A stretch of DNA of 64,000 nucleotides from Triatoma infestans (lineage: Eukaryota > Arthropoda > Insecta > Hemiptera > Reduviidae). The translations under genes were made by a program, and so were the position numbers. Below, piece by piece: positions 33,731-46,085 of this stretch. The stretch lies in assembly GCA_011037195.1 (NCBI GenBank), contig JAAEAF010003068.1, forward strand, positions 1-64,000, read 5' to 3'. Position 1 is the stretch's first letter. Every line of letters begins with the position of its first letter. The notes beneath the pieces are model-generated. The model was not told the DNA's origin. It did no database searches and saw only the letters and a program-made list of their open reading frames with translations.

Positions 33731-36407
33731 TACAAATCAGAAAAAAAAAATTGGTGCGAACCCTCATACGACTTTCTTCTACTGCAGTTTATACAATTAT
33801 AGGTTCAGTTTAGAGAATAGTTGAGTGCACATCATGTCTGCCTTTTTAATTAAATTTAATGATTAATTAATCGTGCGAATTGAGAGTTGAAAGTTTGATA
33901 AAGTATTAATCAAAGTGCAACTATGAGAGGATCAAATAGGTTGGTCATCTGCAGCAAATGGATTCCACTTCCAAGGCAAGGATAATTTACGAAGTCTGGG
34001 TAGAGAAACGAATTGAACGGACCTTCTCTTGAAGAAATCTGTTTTGGAGGAATCGTAGAAATGTTAGTGCAGGATAAGAAGAGTTGGTTCAGACTATCTG
34101 GACAGAATCGGCACATTGCTTAGACCTTAGACACTAGAGGTTAATGACAAAGAAGAACTAGAAGACTCGAAACAGACAACATACAAAAACGACAGTATAT
34201 CTTAAAAAGTTTAAATTTAGAATAAGAAAGAATCTTATTATTTTCTTATTTAATAAAAATACCCATTAGAGCGCGAACATCGTATCTTCAATGGTTCTAC
34301 CTAAGAGACAGAATAAATTTGAGCATATACATTTCAGAGTTTATCCCTTTCACATGGAAACTACTAAAGTGTTGCATAATATGAATATAAAATAAAATTT
34401 TTAGATTTACCCTTTAGCAAGAACAAGAAATATACACAAAATATATGGTTATCAGAATAACATTTGCACAAAGTAAAACTGTTAAAGTGTTTAAATATTT
34501 TATAAATGCTAATGTTTTACATGAAAATATCAAGATATAATTTCAAAATTTTATCTAATTCTGAAGTGTGATGAGAAATAGTAAAAATAATAAAAGAATA
34601 GAAGAAAACATAGAAGTAGTAAATATGTGGGCGTTTGTATGCCAAACAGTAAACTGGGTCCATTTCATCCACTTATGTAATAAAGTATTAATACAATATT
34701 TATACAGCATTAAACAAATTAGAATTTTCTTTGGACAAATAAAAGGTGGAGGCAGAGAGAGAGAAAAAGTAAATTTTTCCAGGTTATTTAACCGACCTTA
34801 GTAAATATTTATGTATATATACATATATATATTGAATAAGATCATTTCTAAGCAGATAAGCGCTATCTGTAAGCATTTTGTAATGCTTTGGATATAGAGT
34901 TTATATTATATTCGGAGTGCCGGGTATTCAACATACACTAAATTCTTATATAACATTTTATAACTTGCAAAAAATATAAATGTAATCATATTTGTGCCTA
35001 GAATTCGCCCATTTATAAATAATAACTTGGAATTCTCCGCTTTAAGTAAACAAATTAAATCTAGCTAGCAAATTTGCTAATTTCGGTTATTAAAAGTGAT
35101 GTCGCATCCATTAAAATACCAAGTACGACTTTAGTAACTTAAAATTAATCAGGTGTAAAACTTCACACGAATTTAATTGTCATAGAATACTAATAACAGG
35201 TGGGAAACTAAACGACTTATGGGTGTAACACTATCATAAAGTTCTAATCAGTGTAAAGTACTAATCACTATCATAAAGTACTAAAGTATTACTAATCAGT
35301 GTACAGAAAATAAAATCGCAATTTCAATAAGTAAAACTTTTATTATTCGAGTAAAACTTCATCTCAGAAACAGCTCCAACGACTTTCTTACACTAGTAAC
35401 AACTAACCCCACTGACGCTATTTCACTAATTAATTCGTAAACACATAGGTCAAAGATACTAGCGCAACCATATTGGTTTGAAATTATTGTTAAAGATGTA
35501 TGAATTAACAGCAAAAGCATGAAAGCCTTACCTTTAGTAGTTTTCAGATCACAGCTTTCGGTTTCAATAATAAAAGGTAGTTTTCACTATGATATTTCGA
35601 GGAAAGTCACACAATGCCAAATGCAATAGAATCTTAGCGGGAACTGGTTATAAGAAACAGCACTAGCATAACTCTCAACTTTGACCACTTAGGAAGTGCT
35701 TCTCGCAGCCGATTTTTTAAAAATTACACTGTAACAACATGTTCCTGCATTTTTAACTTTAATAAGCTGCATGAAAACATCTTTTAGGGATTTATCTTCA
35801 TTTATATTACCTGAAGATATAAGTTGTGAGCTTATGTGGTGTTACAACACTATGGAAATTCAAAGCATAGCTCGACTGGAGAAAACCCTGCTGATGTTTA
35901 GATGAGAACTATGCTATGATGTTGGTATGCTTTGTTTCGAGAAACAGCCAGGCCTACGCCCATGATATTAGTGATCCGGCTCAATGGAGCTGGAGCACGG
36001 CATGAGTAGAAAACAAGATGGCGATAGGGTATATTTAAGGTAAAATAAGTACCAGTAGAAATCAAGAGACGAAAAAAAGGATGTCATGATACCTATGGGC
36101 GATATAGGTACAAGGAGGCAGTTGTTAAATGACACTGAATATAGGGCCAGAGGAACTGTACCAGAGTCAGATAGTGTGACGCAGTTCAGAAGAGAGTGAG
36201 AGGGTGGGGAAGTATTTTTTATATATATATATATATATATATTATATATTTTTTAAGTATACTATTTCAGGGAGGAAGTTATTCTTATCACAAATATAGC
36301 AATTATTATCTCATGTCACATCTAACATTGTCATACATATTATAATATCATGAGGTGTTTGTACGGTAATGGTCAAAGAAGTTTTTAAAGAAAAAGAATT
36401 CTTTTTT
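33731..36407. other. Unassigned DNA
   Basis: 33900-34150 and 35840-36200 are less AT-rich than the rest. Neither shows a recognised domain. A TA microsatellite ends the region. Confidence 0.5.
36219..36249 (+). repeat. (TA)n microsatellite
   Basis: Uninterrupted TA run followed by imperfect units. Confidence 0.9.
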
Positions 36408-36448
36408 ACTCTACGTTTCCGGTACCACTGGTGCCCTTCTTCAGGAGC
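36408..36448 (-). ncRNA. Single hammerhead-ribozyme-like motif
   Basis: Minus strand: CTC, CTGAAGA (36438-36444), A, hairpin GGCACC-AGT-GGTACC (one mismatch), G, GAAAC (36415-36419), GTA, GAG. CTC/GAG gives a short stem I and GTA fits NUH. No inverted partner is visible nearby. It is the only copy here whose stem II sequence is unlike the others while still being a hairpin. Confidence 0.45.
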
Positions 36449-36984
36449 CCTTTAGAGTAGGAGAGGAGTGTACGTATTATATCATATGTACATATGATAA
36501 TTGTAAAATTCAAGTTTTACTTATTGATACTGCAACTTTATATTCATTCTACATATTGATTAAATATGTAGGTAGGTAGGAGTAAAAGGTACGAAGTTAT
36601 TACTGAACTAATATACAAAAATAAACTAATGGCGACTATAGATGCTTCACACAGCCTTTAAACAAAATTTAAAACAAAACCTTCGTGTCTGAATTTCTAT
36701 TGAAACCCAAACCTAATATCATTTTGATCTTTTTGTGATTATTCGTTTTCGAGCTAAAATTACAACTCCAAGTTCCCGAAAAGTTAAAAAAATTTAATAA
36801 AAAATCAAAGAAAAACAAATTATATAGTTGCAGTAAAAATACTAAGTTCCAAAAACTCGAGAAGCTAATTTTCAAAAAGGAAAATCGGGAAAAAATATTC
36901 TGGAAGGGAGCATTTCCAGTTTTTAGGTTGGAATAACCTAAATTTGGTGACGCTTCGCATGTTGGTGAATCATCTTTGAGCTCT
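36449..36984. other. Unassigned DNA, possible family A remnant
   Basis: 36640-36910 has scattered family A-like words (TTTTCGAGCTAAAATTAC, AGTTCCAAAAACTCGAG) but too few for a firm call. Confidence 0.4.
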
Positions 36985-37520
36985 CTTTTTACTTTTCTTA
37001 CACGCTAGTAATCGTGTCAAAGTTTCTATAATGAATTTTACCGGAAATACATGTTTTGAGGTTCAAAATAGTGTTTTTTTTTTAAAAAAAGGTCTCTCGG
37101 TGCGTATCTATGTGAACAGCATAGATCAAAAACGGATAATCGCAGAAAGTTCCAACTTGATATTCCGTTTATAGATATCACCATGGGTTTCGACAGTAAG
37201 TTGTCAAAATTCCTCAACCGGAAGTACTACTTTACTCAATAGTTTTGTTTTTTCACTTTTTTGTGAGTTTCTCGAAAATTCTAACTGTGAATACAGAGGC
37301 GTATAAGTTTTGTGTGAAACTTTTTTCCAAGAAAATTCATTTAAGGCTGTTTTGGGGGAGGGGTAGCTTATGCTTTCCTCCTCATGTCTCCCACTGAGAT
37401 AAACCGGAAGACAAATAGTGACGTAGTAAAATTTAAGTTTGAACAAAATTTTCAATTATAATTCTGTAAACTGCGGTAAGAGAAATTCGTGTGAGTGTTT
37501 CATACCAGATTTTTTTTTTA
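36985..37520 (+). repeat. Family A dispersed repeat, internally deleted
   Basis: Has the leading box (TTTACTTTTCTTACACGCTA), TTTTACCGGAAATACATG, GAACAGCATAGATCAAAAAC, TTGATATTCCGTTTATAG, CCTCAACCGGAAGTACTAC, TTGGGGGAGGGGTAGC and the end block GGTAAGAGAAATTCGTGTG, GTGTTTCATACCAGA. One of the two internal units is missing. Confidence 0.87.
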
Positions 37521-37976
37521 ATTATGCTATTTAGAAAAACTTTTTAAATATTCAGCGTACCTCGAAATAGGTGTTTCGGATTAAACCAATTTTGAAAATA
37601 TAAAATAAACAATTCTTATAGAAAGAAAAAGAAACAATTATCGCTCAATTTTCTTTATTATTTCAATTATGAATTACCGACTAAAAAAGAAATGAAAAAC
37701 AAAAGTAAATTACTGTAAACATTTGGAAGTTGGCCAAACAACTCTAGCGTAGTTCGAATATTTCATTCTCTGGCAATTATAAATTGTATAGATACTTGGT
37801 ACCATACCGCCCACAACTTAATGGGATAGCAGTTGTCAGATGATAATCGGATCTAGTTTAAAGATGTATTTGTGGTTTTTAGAGCGTACCTTTGCTGAGC
37901 TTACCTGATCATATTATTGCTTGCTCCTACTACCCGGTTTGTTCAACTAACCGTAATCTTGACAACGTATATATGA

Positions 37977-38013
<37 letters not shown>

Positions 38014-38424
38014 CAGCATGTACAAAGGTTTAACAATACTGTGGAAAACTTAACAAGACAATCATCAGACTTGGCACTGACGTCATTATCGACTCCACTT
38101 CATACTATGTCCTTACTTCAGTTTAATTCAATTTCTTTACAGTACAACGACTCCACTTCTGCTAGCCTATTACTGAGAGAATTCTATAAATAATCACATT
38201 AAGTCATTATTGGATTTTTTTGTTCTCTTTCAAAAATATTTCATTAGTGTATTTTTTTAATAATATTAAACAATTACTATATAGGGGAACTCCATAGGAA
38301 ATTTGCAATTGGAATTTCCCTCATGAAAGGAACCTTTCAATCCAATATATTGGTATTTTTGAGCCTCACAATTTTCTTCTAAGCTAATTAATCATCCAAT
38401 GCGCTTGCACGCTGTTTGTTTTAC
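37521..38424. other. Unassigned AT-rich DNA
   Basis: No recognised gene or element apart from a TA microsatellite at 37976-38010. Confidence 0.5.
37976..38010 (+). repeat. (TA)n microsatellite
   Basis: About 17 TA units. Confidence 0.9.
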
Positions 38425-38600
38425 TTTCTCTTATGAAGCAATGCAAAGTAGTACAGCACTCGGGTCAAATTTTTGAAATAGAATTTGCACCAGGATCAGT
38501 TCTCCTGAAGACACAAAAAAAAAATTTTTAGCAATTCTGTGTGAGTGTGTGTCGTAAAACTACAAAAGAAGATATAATTAAAACTCTTAATTTACAATTA
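38425..38600 (+). repeat. Family A dispersed repeat, 5' part
   Basis: TTTTACTTTCTCTTATGAAG, then GTCAAATTTTTGAAATAG, TTTGCACCAGGATCAG, CCTGAAGACACAAAAAAAA, TTTTTAGCAATTCTGTGTGA. Divergent but in the right order. Confidence 0.75.
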
Positions 38601-39534
38601 TTTTTTAGAACTACTTGCACACATATCTATCATTTTTATTTGTAACAACACTCACACAACTTTCTGTTGAGCGGGAATTCTAAGCAGGAAATTCCCTTAT
38701 CCGCTCAATGCTCTACCTTGTGTTTTCTTTGTGTTGGTGCGCTTCATCCGGTATCTCTGTGTGTGAGTGTATTGCCTTATTTCACATATATATTTGTAAA
38801 CTCAGTCTGTTACCGGTCGTGTTTACGTAAAGAACTGTGTTTGTCCGTTCGTATATACATTCGTGTTTCTACTAATATTACATTCATCTATTAATTGTCT
38901 TTTCATATGTATTTTGTACTTTGGATTGCATTAAACTACAAGGCTTACAGCAACTGTACTAATCTGTTGTCTTTTACTTTCAAAACCAGCGTCAGCTCTG
39001 CCTATATCCCTAACACTTTCTCTTACTCCCATTAGTACAATTGGTCGTCCCAAACTGTTTGTAACCATTCTACAACCATTTCCAGGTCCACCAACCATAT
39101 TCCTCAGTTTCCCTAAAATGTATAGATAGCATGATGAACCCTAGAACTTGACAGACCTAAACGTTCAACCACCACGCTATATCCTTCCTGTCCGCAATAG
39201 CGACTGCTCTGATGGAATCCTCAGAAAAAAAAAAAAAAAATTACCATTTTTTCTATTCATCAAGTTCGGCGAATAAAGTAATTTAATGATAAAATTAAAA
39301 ATAAAGTGGAATTTAAAAAATAAAAAAGACATCATTGCGATGTCTGTTCTAGTCCAGAAAGTCACATTGAATGAATTTCTACTGTTTTCAATTTTTATTC
39401 TCAAGAAAGTTAGGAATTTATGCGATTAAATTAATTTATACGTGTTTTTATATCAAAAAAATATAAGAGTCCTAATTTGTTTGACTAAGTGTATTTTGTT
39501 AAACCACACACTTACAGACAGACTATAACATTTA
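38601..39534. other. Unassigned AT-rich DNA
   Basis: Contains an isolated family A leading box at 39025 (ACACTTTCTCTTACTCCCAT) without the rest, and a poly-A tract at 39224. Frames at 38667-38894 and 39177-39404 have no motif. Confidence 0.45.
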
Positions 39535-39640
39535 AACTATTCGTTGAAAACCTTTTTTTCGCACTAAGGAGACATCAAAACATGTATTTCCGGTAAAAAC
39601 TCAATTTTGAAAATTTGACGCGATTACAAGTGAAACTAAC
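39535..39640 (-). repeat. Family A dispersed repeat, 5' part
   Basis: Reverse copy: GGAGACATCAAAACATG, TATTTCCGGTAAAAACTC, AATTTTGAAAATTTGACGCG. Confidence 0.78.
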
Positions 39641-40479
39641 AAACATCGGTCATATTTAGAAAAAAAAAATTGGTCCATCCAATGGATCCTTACCACCGTG
39701 GAGATTAATTTGCAACGGACACGAAATTTTTAATGATATTCAGCAATGTCCGTTCATATCTGTGTAACATTTTTATTTATTTATTTATTTATTTTTTGAG
39801 GTAGTAATCTATAAAAATTTGTTTATAATAAAAAATATTGGTGACTTTTATTCCAAAAGTTTTCGAGTTAAAAATTACTTGTGTAATAATATAACTTTTA
39901 TAAGATATACGAGTATGTTAGTGAAAAATGTATTTAAATTTTATATTAAATATATTATTATAGTTATATATGTACCAACACGGAGAAAAGGCAGAAGGGA
40001 AAGCAAGAATACAAGTTAAGTATAATAGTAACGAAGGTTTAATACCCAAAGGTGAAATTACTAAAACCATATACCAGTATATGGTATATAAGCTTCTTCA
40101 AACTTCAATTTAACTTGGAGCTTACATATACGATGAACTTCATCTTTCTTACGTAGAATTTCACTAATAAAACCTTGTTTTTAACCAAAAGACGACAGAA
40201 CGGATTAAATGTTTTAATGGATACCGTTATAATGAAGTTTTATTATTTAAATATATCACGTTACTCTTTAAAATATATTATAAAAAACATCTGGTTTGAA
40301 GCCATCTTTACTGCAATTCTTGTAGCTCAAATAGAAAAGTTTTCTAAAAACTGCGCAATTTTACTAAATATTTAGTTGCTTTTTATATTGAAACAGGTGG
40401 GGGGAACCGAGTCCATGATGCATGGCATTTTAGACGTTTAAATGACCCTTTAGGGGAATTCTGTAGACACTGAGGCCCT
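39641..40479. other. Unassigned AT-rich DNA
   Basis: 40065-40095 has a perfect 8 bp hairpin (CATATACC-AGT-ATATGG type), but it lacks a GAAAC box. Nothing else is recognised. Confidence 0.45.
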
Positions 40480-41435
40480 ACAAAACCCCCTAAAAATAAT
40501 TTTCTCGTAATGAAGTTTAAAACAAAAGTTATAGGCTTTCAAATGAGCAGTTTGTACACAGAGTTTAATATTTATTGAGAAAATCGTGGGGGGGGGGGGG
40601 CCAAATTGGTTTGAAACAAGGAAATACGATCAACTGATTTTCTTTAAACTTGGAATTTTAGCAACGCTTCTATGAAAGCACAACGCATTTTTATACATGG
40701 TGAAACCGAACAACAAATTGATATGATACTTTAAAGGGAAGTGTAACGCCTTGCCTACCCCAGAACTCCCAAAAAAACTAACTTTCTTAGTAAATTTTCT
40801 TCGTTTCAAGCAAAAATGATAAGGTTTTTGAAAATGATTAGTTCGTTTACCAAATTTTAGCAAAACTCTGTCTTTGTTGAGAAAATCAAGGGGAAAGAAA
40901 GTAGTTATGGACATTCACACTTCCGGGCAATCCATTTTCTTCAAACTCGGAATTTAAACAGCATATTTAATTCCCATTAATATTATTGAGATGGAAAAGA
41001 CCCAATGCAAATGTCCTGATGTAGCACATTAGAAGGAAGCTTAATATTAACCATATAAAATGAATTTCCCCAGAAATATGTGACAAATAAAAGTGATAGA
41101 ACTACATTAGTGTAATAACGATAAGAATTTTAAAGAAAATCGTTGTAGCTTTTTCTGAGAAAATTGCAAAAAAGAATCCATTCATTAAAGTGATACTTCC
41201 GGTTGGGGAATTTTGATAAGTAACTTCCTGTCGGTTCCCAGGTGGATACCCAAACGGAATGTCATGTTTGACGTTATTGAAGTTCGTTTTTGAAGTATGC
41301 TTTTCACCTACACACAAAACAGAGACTATTTGTTTCGGACTCAGGGGAACGTATAAACGCGTCTTTTAAATGAAAACTTAATTTGAAAATTGAAGAGGCT
41401 CGCAATACTTCCGCTTAGTGGCAGTAATAAGGAAG
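40480..41435 (-). repeat. Family A dispersed repeat, long reverse copy with tandem units
   Basis: At least two internal units in series. TTTTCTTTAAACTTGGAATT recurs near 40640 as TTTCTTCAAACTCGGAATTT near 40930. GACATTCACACTTCCGGGCA (about 40908) corresponds to TGATACTTCCGGTTGGGGAA (about 41190). It continues to AACTTCCTGTCGGTTCCC, ACCCAAACGGAATGTC and CGCAATACTTCCGC at its 5' end. It shows the modular nature of the family. Frames 40630-40914 and 41102-41317 are not genes. Confidence 0.82.
40588..40600 (+). repeat. Poly-G tract
   Basis: Run of about 13 G in an otherwise AT-rich window, inside the family A copy. Confidence 0.9.
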
Positions 41436-43599
41436 TACGTAGAAAATTAGAGGAGAATAGAGGAAAATAGAGAAGTACATAGAAAATTTAAAATGATTAT
41501 TTTATTATATATTATTAATTATTATATATTATTAATTATTATTGTTTTAAATTGTTATTTGGGAGTTATTTCCTCCCAGCAATAGTGTTTTGTGATCAAT
41601 AATTTTATTAAAATCTAAAAAAAGCATTACTTTTAGTACTATGAATGAAAAAAATTTTGGACTCTTAAGACGGTTCTACTAAACCGTCTAAAATTTTGGA
41701 CTCTTAAGACTACTTCTTGCCCTAAACAAAGAATACTTATTCTATGTGGAGCTCTAAAACAACTCAATGAGTAAGGATAAAAATGGTTGTAGTTTTAATG
41801 TGGAGTATTCAACGAAATCCACCAATCTGCCGGTTTTGTTCAACATAATCTCCCCCTAACAAATTTATTCACTTATATCCCATCTCTCTAATAGTTTTTT
41901 TTTTTTTTTGCGGTTTATTCTTATTTTGAAGTGTGCTAGTTTTGCCATTTATTTATTTCATTTCATGGTTGCCGTGAAACTTGAAACTACGTAATGATAC
42001 CCTGATCAAGCAAAGCGGATCAAACAAAAAGAAATCTACCAATGCGAGATCAACAGAATATTATCTGGAATAGGAGCACTCTTTCTCTGAACTAATCACA
42101 TAGTTTTTCTAGGATCGCAAGCTTTACATTATTAATAGCATCTTTCTATAAGCTGCAATGTGAGATTCCTGTGATGGACTTGAAACCTCGATTCTTAGGC
42201 ATTACATTACAAATCGGACACACTTATTGCTACCACTTTTGAATTCATCAACTCACTTGTAGAAGTTCACAAAACTCTTACATATTCAGTAGTTGGATAT
42301 GGTTTGTCCTAGACAGAAATTATTGGTAAAAAGAAGTACCTTTGAAAAAAATTAACTGCAAGATAGTTAGTTTAATCAATTTAATGGTAACGTTACTTAC
42401 TAACAATGCTACATGGTTTTAATTGTAATGTTTGCGTTGATTAAATACGTGCACTAATTAAGACTAACTTACTAACTAAATTAGAACAATTTATAATTAT
42501 TAAACTTGTACAAAACATCATGTAAGGGCTTTTACAGAGGATGAGAGGAGAGTAAGGCAATGGTACAGCCGAGTAACTTGCAGACTTGGTGTGTACTCGC
42601 TGTTTCATATTTAATACTTATGAAGATTTATAAGATAAGTGCCTTCCTCATAAATTCTAGGGAACACCATTTCTTCTTTTGAATGCTAAAAGGTAAAATC
42701 TGGCCTTATTCCATCTAGGACAGCTGTGTTAACGTTGTTTAGCTTGTGACGTGACTCGAAAGTTTCATTAAGTCGCTTACTGGGATTTATTAATAATATT
42801 AAAGTATAAATTAAAGAGTCAATAGTTGGTCTTGTACTGTTATTTTGGAAATATGTGTCTAGGACTACTACGGAAGCAACATTCATGCTGGTAGAATGAC
42901 AATATTTTGGGGCATTAACGTAACTTAAAGACTGATTAGTCTAGACATTATTAGAAGCGAATGGAAAGAATCTGATGCATTCCGTTTGAAAACAATTCTC
43001 TAGTTTGGTTCTTCCAAAAAAAAGAATCGTTCAGCCTAATCAAAAGAAACCATTAGTCTCTAATATGGAATTGGACAAACAAGTATCGAAATAGCTCTTA
43101 TAATTATCTCATTTATAAGTTGTAACAATAAGAAATTTTCACAACTCTATTGGTATTACAAAGGAAACTGTGGAAAAAATTTCTTGTGACAATATATATA
43201 TATATATATATATATACTGTCTGGAAGAACATAAAAACAACTACATAACACAAAACTTAGAATGAGAGAAATGAAGAAGGAAAAATAAAAGGTAGAAGAA
43301 AGGAAAAACATTTCTATTCATCTGACACAAAGGAGAACAATAGAGACAGCAGTTGGTTAAGGAGTGAGGTGTGTGGCGCTACAGTAGGAAGGTAGATTCC
43401 GCAAGAACATTTTCTTAAAAAGCAAACAAATACAAGAAGAATGAGATATAAAGGGAGACCAAAAAAAAATGTGGGCATAAAATAGAATTAGAGGAGATTT
43501 TTATTTGTGTGTGTAGTAATACAGTTTCTCTCACTTTCTACTCTTCTTGCCGAGTTGTTTTATTGGATTAAATGTATTAATAATAATATGGATGTGGAT
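41436..43599. other. Unassigned AT-rich DNA
   Basis: No gene. A short TCTAAAATTTTGGACTCTTA-like direct repeat occurs at about 41660-41710. A TA microsatellite lies at 43193-43216. The minus frame 42686-42886 has no recognised domain. Confidence 0.5.
43193..43216 (+). repeat. (TA)n microsatellite
   Basis: About 12 TA units. Confidence 0.9.
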
Positions 43600-44149
43600 T
43601 TTTTTTTTTCTCTTACAATGAGTGAGAAGAAGTATCGAGAGTGTTTTGAGGTCCCATGAATCCAAAAAAAAGTGGGTTTTTAGAAAATAGTCTGTGTGTG
43701 AACACAATATTTCAAAAATGAAAAGTTGCTGGAAACCCAAACTTGGTATTCCGTTTAGGTACTGCCACCACATCAGACACGAAAATTTTGAGCAACCGGA
43801 AGTGCCACTTTAATGAATGGTAATTTACTGAGTTTTTGTAATTTTCTCAAAAACGGCTCAAACGATTTTTTCTTAAACAATCAACTATATAACGATATAA
43901 CGATCTACAACTTCACTGTAAAGTGCTGTTTTAATTTTCTCTAACGATTCTATCATATCCATATAATATTAATGGAAATTAAATATGTTGCCAAAATACG
44001 GAGTTTGAAGTAAATTCCTTAACTGGATGGATATGCGACTTTATTGGCAGGTTTTTTTTTTTTTTTTTAGTTTTCTTCGCTTTTCTCCATAAATTATAGC
44101 CGATTTTCGGGTTTCATTAAACTTTTTATACTAACTATACATACAGGGA

Positions 44150-45434
44150 AAGGCTGGCTTGCCTGAGTACGTCGGGTGCTATGATGACTACCCCCACTGC
44201 GGCCTTGGAGGTCTTGTTAAACCTTCCGCCACTCCACATTTACGTCCAAGGCGTTGCAAGAGCAGTCGTGGCACAAGCTCCCATTTATCCAAGGCATACT
44301 ACCAAGACCTATGGGAGGAGTTGAAGGCGGACCCGATTTTGGGTCTGCTTACGGATATAATGACTCCTAGGTACGATGCGACTTCCATAAACCCTTCAAC
44401 GTTCTGATATTAGACAGAGGGGCATGGAAGAACGGGCGGCCTATTACAGGCGAATCGATGTGGTACACGAACGGGTCCAAGATGGAAGATGGAGTGGGAG
44501 CTGGCGTGTACGGGGCTCATCCGAGATGTAATATCGGAAGGCTAGCTACGGTTTTTCAGGCGGAGCTAGTCGCGATTATTATCTGCGCCGCCGAAATAAG
44601 AAGACGCGGAGTGTATAACTCCAGAGTCGTCATTTATTCGGATAGCCAGGCTGCTCTGCGGGCAATTGACTCGTGGGAGATCAGCTCAAGGCTGGTGTGG
44701 GACTGCCTAGGAGCACTCAGGGAAATTAGTAGCCATAATAAGGTCTTCCTGGTTTGGGTACCTGGGCATTCGGGTTACAGAGGCAATGAGGCGGCGGACC
44801 GCCTGGCCCGGGAGGGTTCAATGAGAGCACTTATCGGGCCGGAGCCGTTCTGTGGCGTCTCAAGATGCCTCAGAAGTGCATCCATTAAGACATGGATGCA
44901 GGACCGATCAAGGGAATGGTGGGTCAAAACTTCAGGCCAGAGGCAGGCGAAAAAGTTTATCCATAGCCACTCGCCCAAGCTAATTGCGGAATTACTCCAA
45001 CTAGGCCGGGCGGCCATAAGGATAGCAGTTGGCGTCTCACTGGCCATTGTAGATTAAATAAGAACATGCATCGCATGGACCTGGCAACGGATAGCCTGTG
45101 TAGGTTTTGTCAGGAAGAAGAGGAGACGGCACTGGATGTGGTATGTCAGTGCGAGGGGCTGGTTTGGCCAAGGTATCGCCTCTTTGGTAAAGAGAAGCTG
45201 GTGCCAACAAGCCTCAGCCAGGGCCCTCTCTCGGACCTATTAAGTCTTTTAAGGCAAGCAGGACTCGAGAGGGTGCTCTGATTGACCACCTGGGAGCCCC
45301 ACCCCCCAAATCCACAGTCCGGCTAAGGACAAAATCGGGGGAGGGTCTCCAACTAGGAGGGTGCCACAATAGATCCTTGGGGTGTCGCGATGGCGTAGGC
45401 TGAAGAGCCAATTCCCCCGGTAGAATCTAATCTA
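44150..45434 (+). mobile_element. 5'-truncated I/R1-type LINE with 13 bp duplication
   Basis: The 1285 bp insertion lies between perfect 13 bp repeats ATACATACAGGGA (44137-44149, 45435-45447). The 3' end is AGAATCTAATCTA, a TAATC-type tail rather than poly-A, as in the I/R1 group. It carries only the C-terminal part of ORF2. It is GC-richer than the window and among the youngest-looking insertions. Confidence 0.93.
44159..45281 (+). pseudogene. LINE ORF2 C-terminus: RNase H and Cys-rich tail
   Basis: Three frames make one decayed reading. 44159-44407 is the linker (YYQDLWEELKADPILGLL, typical of the I/R1 group). 44407-45040 is RNase H: WYTNGS (usually YTDGS, so the first catalytic Asp is Asn), FQAELVAII (Glu), YSDSQAALRAI (Asp), and VWVPGHSGYRGNEAADRLAR (final Asp). 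45040-45281 reads LTGHCRLNKNMHRM, then CRFC and VVCQCEG, a zinc-knuckle-like tail in which the His position is Asp (ALDVVC instead of the expected ALHVVC). Frameshifts lie near 44400 and 45040. RNase H would remove the RNA template during target-primed reverse transcription. The reverse transcriptase is absent because of the 5' truncation. Confidence 0.92.
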
Positions 45435-46004
45435 ATACATACAGGGACCTATCACTTTTTTTTTGAAAGTTTTTCCAAGAATAGGAAGAGATTAAGAAAG
45501 GGACAGGAGCATTATCTTTCCTCAAAAAAGTAGTTTATAAAGTTTATTCGCCCATTCACGTAAAGTGAAGACAATTAAACATCTAATAAGAATTATATGT
45601 TAGAACAGTATTAGTCTACTACAAGTATGCAAATTTCAGCAAGAGTAAGTCATGTGACAGTTGCACACCAGATTTTTTCTTCATCTTTAAGAAACAGCTA
45701 TTATTGTAGAATAGAAAATTCAATAAATAAATATTTGGATTTTCTGTTATCAATTTGTAGATAAAAATTAATTGCATGCTGCTCCCAAAAACTATTAGCT
45801 ATCAATAGTTAAAGTTATGGGCACAATATAAACCGGAAATGGAAATTTTAAGGTAAAAAAAGAAGTAAATATAGAAATATATTCAACCTTGGGAACTGCT
45901 GTTAAACAGTCACTGTATATAAATACTATGAATAATACCCAAGCAGACACAATTATTTTGCAGAGCACAAGTCGTAGCTGAAAAATGATGTGACTACATC
46001 TTAG

Positions 46005-46085
46005 TCAACGCCTTTTTTCTGTCTAATTTCGAAAAATTTGACATGATCGTATTACTTTCTCTTGCAGCAGTAAGAAAATGTATGA
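46005..46085 (-). repeat. Family A dispersed repeat, 5' scrap
   Basis: Reverse copy: CTAATTTCGAAAAATTTGAC, ATGATCGTATTACTTTCTCT, TGCAGCAGTAAGAAAATG. Confidence 0.6.

Larger units (their letters stand above)
43600..45700 (+). repeat. Family A dispersed repeat split by a LINE
   Basis: The left part (43600-44149) has TTTTTCTCTTAC, GAGTGTTTTGAGGTCCC, GTCTGTGTGTGAACACAATA, TTGGTATTCCGTTTAGG, GAGCAACCGGAAGTGCC and AAACTTTTTATACTAACTA. The right part (45435-45700) resumes with GGGACCTATCACTTTTTTTT and ends near GCAAGAGTAAGTCATGTGA, CACACCAGATTTTTT. The joint lies inside the family A unit, at the LINE's target duplication. Confidence 0.85.

Noticed and set aside
33910..34116. Minus-strand frame beginning MCRFCPDS
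   Set aside because: CxxC alone is not enough; no further LINE or zinc-finger pattern.
40060..40110. Hammerhead-like motif (TGAAGAAG plus 8 bp hairpin, minus strand)
   Set aside because: No GAAAC box after the hairpin and no stem I.
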